NCBI GenBank assembly: GCA_050010635.1
Contig: JBEKKR010000003.1
Location: 1 to 64,000, forward strand
DNA: 64,000 bases
From: Fen-1039 sp050010635
GTDB lineage: Bacteria; Chloroflexota; Limnocylindria; Limnocylindrales; CSP1-4
Direction: 5' to 3'
Positions 60,065 to 64,000 of this stretch are shown one piece after another. Each line of letters starts with the position of its first letter. Within the stretch, counting starts at the first letter, position 1. A model generated the notes under the pieces. The model saw nothing but the letters and a program-made list of their open reading frames with translations. It ran no database searches and was not told where the DNA came from. The position numbers were made by a program, and so were the translations under genes.

Positions 60065-62953
60065 ATGCAGACCAGCCTCGCCCGACGCGAACGCCACCGC
60101 CGCAATCGCACGGGCGCACGGCGCCCCGGCCCCGGCGCGGGCAGAGGCGTCGCCATCATCCTGCCCCTTTTCATTCTCGGAGGGCTATTCGGGCTGAGCC
60201 TGGTGGCCTTCGTCGGCACTGTGGAGGTCTACTCGGCCTACAGCAAGGACCTCCAAGACCCGAGGCAGGCTCTCGAGGGGATCAAGTACAACCAGCAGAC
60301 GGTCCTCTACGACCGCACCGGCAAGATCCAGCTCGCGGCATTCGGCTCTGAGAACAGGCGCGTCCTCAAGTTCGCCGAGATCCCGAACGTCGTGCTCGAC
60401 ACCACCACGAGCACCGAAGACAAGACCTTCTGGACGAACACGGGCTTCGACCCGGCGGCCATCCTGGCAGCCGTGCGCGACGCAGTCTCCGGCCGGCCGC
60501 GAGGCGCCTCCACGATCACGCAGCAGCTGGTCCGCAAAGTCCCGGACATCCTCCCACCGACCACCAGCACTCTTGATCGCAAGATCAAGGAGATCATCCA
60601 GTCGGTCCGTCTGACCCAGGATTACCCCGGCGAAGAAGGCAAGCAGGCGATCATCACCGCCTATCTGAACATCAACTTCTACGGCAACCAGAGCTACGGC
60701 ATCGCCGCCGCGGCGCTGGGCTACTTCGGCATTACCGACCTCAGCAAGCTGACCATCGCCCAGGCCGCGATCCTGGCCGGCATCCTGCAGGCACCGTCCT
60801 CCTACGACCTCGTCGCCAATGCCGACGAGCAGCCCGACCACACTCTGGTCGTTGCCGACGACAAATCGATCGTCCTGCGCCGGAACGCGATTCTGGAGGA
60901 CATGCGCCGCGCCAACAGCGACGGCTTGCTGAGGGGAAAGTACAACGATGCCGATCTCGTCCAGGCAGAGCTGGAGCCGGTCGTCCTGCATCCCACGAAC
61001 CAGCCCGTGATGATCGCACCGCAGTTCGATCTCATGGTCCGGCAGCAGCTGGCGGATCTCCTGTGCGGCCAGGGCACGGATCCCGCGGACTGCGCGCCCG
61101 TCGACACGGGCGGCTACAAGGTCATCACCACGCTGGATGTCCCCAAGCAGAACTCGGCCGAGAAATGGCTCAAGGCGTACGTCTTCGGCCCAAACCAGCC
61201 CACGCTCCCGGACGACATCGCCTATCTCGCCAACCTGGGCATCACCCCCAAGACCGACTCGTATGACTACAGCAGGATCATCGGCCCCAGCTCGACCAGC
61301 AATGTCGGGCTGAGGAACGGCAACCTGCACAACGGCGCCCTGATCGCCGTGGACTACCGGACCGGCCAGGTCCTCACGTATGCCGGCAGCGCCGATTTCT
61401 ACGGCAACACGATCAAGGATCCGGCCAGGGCGGGGCAGGACTACTTCGACCCGCAATTCGACGTCCTGTCGTCCGGGATCGGACGCCAGCCGGGCTCCTC
61501 CTTCAAGCCGATCGACTACCTGATCGGGATCCAGGATGGGTCGCTGACCGCGGCCTCTCTCTTCATGGACGTGGCCACGGATTTCGGCGGCGGATACATC
61601 CCGCACGATGCCGACGGCTTCGAGCGCGGCCCGGTGCGGCTGCGCGAGGCACTCCAGTACTCGCTCAACATACCGGCGGTGAAGGCAGCCGCGATCAACG
61701 GCGTAAACCACGTGATGCAGCGCGCCCAGGACTTCGGGCTGACATTCCCGCCCAACTCCAACCCGGGCGTTTCGATCGGAATCGGCACCGTCGAGGTTCA
61801 CCCGGCAGACCTGGTCTCGGCCTACGGGGCCATCGCCGACAGCGGCACGCTGGTGCAGCGGACCATGATCCTCTCGATCACCGATGCCAGCGGCAGCCAG
61901 GTCTTCGCCAACCAGGTGCCGACGACTACGCACCCGTCAACGCCGGCGGCGACTTACGTGATGACGAACATCCTGGCCGGCAACACGGACCCGGCCCAGA
62001 ACAACTGGTGGAGCCAGTACAAGCTCACGTCGGGCAGCACGCGCCGGCCCGCCGCCCTCAAGACGGGCACCAGCGATCAGACCGAGGATCTGTTCGCCGT
62101 CGGCTATGTGGCGCCACCCGCCGACCCGAAGGCGCCGGCAATCGTGGCCGGCGTCTGGGCGGGCAACAGCGACCACTCCCCCGGCCACAGCGTAATGTCG
62201 CTCGAGATGGCCGCGCCGATATGGCATGCCTTCATGCAGGACGCCACCGCCGGGACCCCCGTGGCCGACTTCAAGCAGCCGGCCGGCATTACCCACGCCA
62301 AGATCGACGCCTACAGCGGCATGCTGCCCGGGCCCTTCACGCCGCCCGACAAGATCATCGACGAGGTCTTCATCAACGGGACCGTTCCGGGCCAGGTCGA
62401 CACTACGAAGGTCCCGATGGACGTGGACACTGTCTCGAACACGCTGTGGACCTACGACTGCCCCGGCACCAAGGACACCAAGGGCTTCCTGGACCTGAGC
62501 AACGTCGATTCGAACAACGCCACGTGGCAGAAGTACGACGGGATCTGGATAGCCCGGGCTCAGACCGGCGTCGGGAAGCGCGGCGGTCCCAACAACAGCC
62601 CGACCATGTACTTCTACCAGACGGGGTTCTGGACGCCGTACGGGGCCACGTGGGGAGCCCCCTTCGCGCCAACCACGTACTGCACCATGAACACAGGATC
62701 CCCGCCGCCGTCGCCGAGCGCCACGCCGACGCCCACCGCCACGCCTACGCCGACGCCCACGCCGACGCCCACCGCCACGCCGACGCCCACGCCGACACCC
62801 ACGCCGACACCGACACCCAAGCCAACGGGAACGCCGACGCCGACACCGACGCCGACGCCGACGCCGACACCGACGCCGACGCCAAACCCGGCCGCGCTGC
62901 CGCTGCTCCTGCCGCCTTGGCTATACCGGCGACTGCGCCGGGCACGCCGTTAG
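60065..62953 (+). CDS. class A penicillin-binding protein (bifunctional peptidoglycan synthase)
   Basis: 962 aa from ATG 60065. A TM helix at ~28-52 follows a basic N-terminus. The GT51 glycosyltransferase has STEDKTFWTNTGFDPAAI (catalytic Glu) and RGASTITQQLVRK. The transpeptidase has PGSSFKPIDYL (Ser nucleophile near residue 478), YSLN and LKTGTSD. Residues ~885-940 are a (TP)n low-complexity tail encoded by a DNA repeat, and the protein ends with a short hydrophobic patch and Arg cluster (WLYRRLRRARR). PBP1A-type polymerase and cross-linker of the cell wall. Confidence 0.95.
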   Translation: MQTSLARRERHRRNRTGARRPGPGAGRGVAIILPLFILGGLFGLSLVAFVGTVEVYSAYSKDLQDPRQALEGIKYNQQTVLYDRTGKIQLAAFGSENRRVLKFAEIPNVVLDTTTSTEDKTFWTNTGFDPAAILAAVRDAVSGRPRGASTITQQLVRKVPDILPPTTSTLDRKIKEIIQSVRLTQDYPGEEGKQAIITAYLNINFYGNQSYGIAAAALGYFGITDLSKLTIAQAAILAGILQAPSSYDLVANADEQPDHTLVVADDKSIVLRRNAILEDMRRANSDGLLRGKYNDADLVQAELEPVVLHPTNQPVMIAPQFDLMVRQQLADLLCGQGTDPADCAPVDTGGYKVITTLDVPKQNSAEKWLKAYVFGPNQPTLPDDIAYLANLGITPKTDSYDYSRIIGPSSTSNVGLRNGNLHNGALIAVDYRTGQVLTYAGSADFYGNTIKDPARAGQDYFDPQFDVLSSGIGRQPGSSFKPIDYLIGIQDGSLTAASLFMDVATDFGGGYIPHDADGFERGPVRLREALQYSLNIPAVKAAAINGVNHVMQRAQDFGLTFPPNSNPGVSIGIGTVEVHPADLVSAYGAIADSGTLVQRTMILSITDASGSQVFANQVPTTTHPSTPAATYVMTNILAGNTDPAQNNWWSQYKLTSGSTRRPAALKTGTSDQTEDLFAVGYVAPPADPKAPAIVAGVWAGNSDHSPGHSVMSLEMAAPIWHAFMQDATAGTPVADFKQPAGITHAKIDAYSGMLPGPFTPPDKIIDEVFINGTVPGQVDTTKVPMDVDTVSNTLWTYDCPGTKDTKGFLDLSNVDSNNATWQKYDGIWIARAQTGVGKRGGPNNSPTMYFYQTGFWTPYGATWGAPFAPTTYCTMNTGSPPPSPSATPTPTATPTPTPTPTPTATPTPTPTPTPTPTPKPTGTPTPTPTPTPTPTPTPTPNPAALPLLLPPWLYRRLRRARR
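62720..62886 (+). repeat. in-frame (TP)n-encoding repeat
   Basis: Imperfect tandem hexamers of the type acgccg and acgccc, about 165 bases, encode the Thr-Pro tail of the PBP. The period divides by three, so length can change without frameshift. Likely spacer through the wall. Confidence 0.85.
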
Positions 62954-63999
62954 TCGTCCGGCAGCCCCGCCGCCGCCCCTCTCCGTCGACCGACGATGGT
63001 CCGCACCAGGGCTACCGCTGCGTCCAGCTCCGGCAGGCGGAATGCCCTGGACCAGGCCAGATACGTGACAAGGCCGACGAGACCCCCGGCCGCGATCTCG
63101 GCCATCTGAACGACGAGGGACGACGGCCCGCCCATGGAGTTCTCGACGTATCGGGCGGCCAGCATCGTGGCAGCCGCTGCCACGCATGCTCCGCCGACGA
63201 ACGCAATGGCGTGCCAGGCGATGGGCCGCAGGTCGAACCCGATCCTCCTCTCCATGAAGATCACGAGCAGGAAGACCTCGGCCCAGGCCCCCAGGCCGAT
63301 CGCGAGAGCGAGGCCCTCGAGGTGCATGAAGGGGAACAGCACGACGGCTGCGGCCACGTCCACGGCCACCGCCGCGAGCGCCGCGGTGACGGGCGTCCTG
63401 GTGTCCTTGCCGGCGTAGAAGATCGGGGCGAGCAGGGCTATCAGCACGTGGGCCACGAGCCCGAGCAGGAAGACCTCGTAGATCGTGGCCGTGGAAGCGG
63501 TGGCATCCGCGTCGAACGCGCCGTGCTGATACAGGACGGCCAGCGTCGGCACCGCTAGCACCATCATCGCCCCGGTCAGGGGCACGACCACGAATAGCAA
63601 CAGGCGCACCGACTGATCGACGAGCCTGCGGAACCGGGCGTCGTCGCCCGCCGCGATGGCTCGCGAGAGAGGCGGCAATAGAACGATCCCCAGCGGCACG
63701 CCTATCAAGCCGACCGGGATCTGGAGCGCCGTAAAGGCGCTGTTATACCAGGTGAGCGGCCCGGCGGTCCCCATCGTGTCGGCAAAGAACGTCGTGACCA
63801 GGAACACGAGCTGCGTCGCACCCAAGCCTAGAGCCCGGGGCGCCATCAGCAGGAGCGTCTCTCGCACGGCGGGGTCGCGCAGGTGGATCTGCGGAGCGTA
63901 GAGACCCGCGCGTCGGATGGCCCTAACCTGCGTCAGGACCAGACCCAAGGCGCCCGCGACCACGCCTACGGCGAGGGCGGAGATACCCAGGAATGGCGT
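62950..63999 (-). CDS. murJ: lipid II flippase MurJ, C-terminal part (5' end outside window)
   Basis: The frame is open to the last complete codon of the window, so the ATG/GTG at 63963 is internal. About 350 residues with ten or more TM helices; LRDPAVRETLLLMAPRALGL, NSAFTALQIPVGLIGVPLGI and the PIFYAGKDTRTP block are MVF/MurJ signatures. It moves lipid II across the membrane for the PBP encoded opposite. The two stop codons overlap by four bases, tail to tail. Confidence 0.92.
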   Translation of the reverse strand, partial: TPFLGISALAVGVVAGALGLVLTQVRAIRRAGLYAPQIHLRDPAVRETLLLMAPRALGLGATQLVFLVTTFFADTMGTAGPLTWYNSAFTALQIPVGLIGVPLGIVLLPPLSRAIAAGDDARFRRLVDQSVRLLLFVVVPLTGAMMVLAVPTLAVLYQHGAFDADATASTATIYEVFLLGLVAHVLIALLAPIFYAGKDTRTPVTAALAAVAVDVAAAVVLFPFMHLEGLALAIGLGAWAEVFLLVIFMERRIGFDLRPIAWHAIAFVGGACVAAAATMLAARYVENSMGGPSSLVVQMAEIAAGGLVGLVTYLAWSRAFRLPELDAAVALVRTIVGRRRGAAAGLPDD

Positions 64000-64000
64000 C

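Noticed and set aside
60185..61933. 582-codon leftward frame over the PBP
   Set aside because: Antisense shadow; the opposite strand has complete GT51 and transpeptidase motifs.
1..64000. tRNA, rRNA or CRISPR array
   Set aside because: No cloverleaf with a TPsiC arm, no rRNA-like sequence and no regularly spaced repeat was seen by eye; a tRNAscan/Infernal run would settle this.

Overview
The window is a 64 kb stretch of high-G+C bacterial chromosome in which housekeeping operons are packed with stop/start overlaps (ATGA, GTGA, TGATG) and GTG starts are common. Gene content and neighbourhoods (FtsK-RodZ-like, YmdB/RNase Y/RecA, an EF-G paralog, a compact menaquinone operon, a YerC-headed histidine operon, PBP1A beside MurJ) best fit a GC-rich Chloroflexota such as a Limnocylindria-like lineage. 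This is inference from sequence style; an actinobacterial-type relative is the main alternative. No rRNA, tRNA or CRISPR array was recognised.

Layout. 0-7.6 kb (+): end of ftsK, rodZ-like, cinA/pncC, a murC-type ligase, yajQ and a ThDP enzyme. 7.6-13.2 kb (-): nicotinate phosphoribosyltransferase, a class-V aminotransferase and an FtsH-like protease. 13.4-18.0 kb: small unknowns, an ECF sigma factor with an overlapping membrane-anchored partner carrying an in-frame 24-bp minisatellite, and a WP-repeat lipoprotein. 18.1-23.8 kb is an accessory island: an RHH/PIN toxin-antitoxin pair, a DDAH-like hydrolase, a Phd/PIN pair, a truncated restriction-enzyme relic, a HicB antitoxin beside a frameshifted HicA toxin, and two copies of an undescribed ~180-bp hairpin element on either side of a glycosyltransferase gene.

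23.8-38.9 kb is a long minus-strand block: hflX, miaA, miaB, a PHP phosphoesterase, ymdB, rny, a small unknown, recX, recA, a 50-aa gene, tgt, ruvB, ruvA, ruvC and yebC. A plus-strand lipoprotein gene splits ruvA from ruvB, and ruvB has its own promoter with a GAAC-N4-GTTC SOS-type palindrome. 39.1-51.5 kb (+): an EF-G paralog, then tetR-menF-menD-menH-menB-menA-menC-menE, where menE is fused to an alpha/beta hydrolase. 51.4-58.6 kb: divergent hisA and a yerC-hisG-hisD-hisC-hisB-hisH-hisF-hisIE operon that share a palindrome overlapping the hisA start. 58.6-64 kb: tyrS (-), a class A PBP (+) and the 3' part of murJ (-).

The most unusual features are the duplicated element at 22.3 and 23.6 kb, whose stems sit at matching offsets but differ in sequence; a recurring leaderless-promoter pattern (TANNNT, 6-8 nt, ATG) overlapped by operators at hisA, ruvB and an antitoxin gene; the MenE-hydrolase fusion; and the decayed defence/toxin genes of the island.
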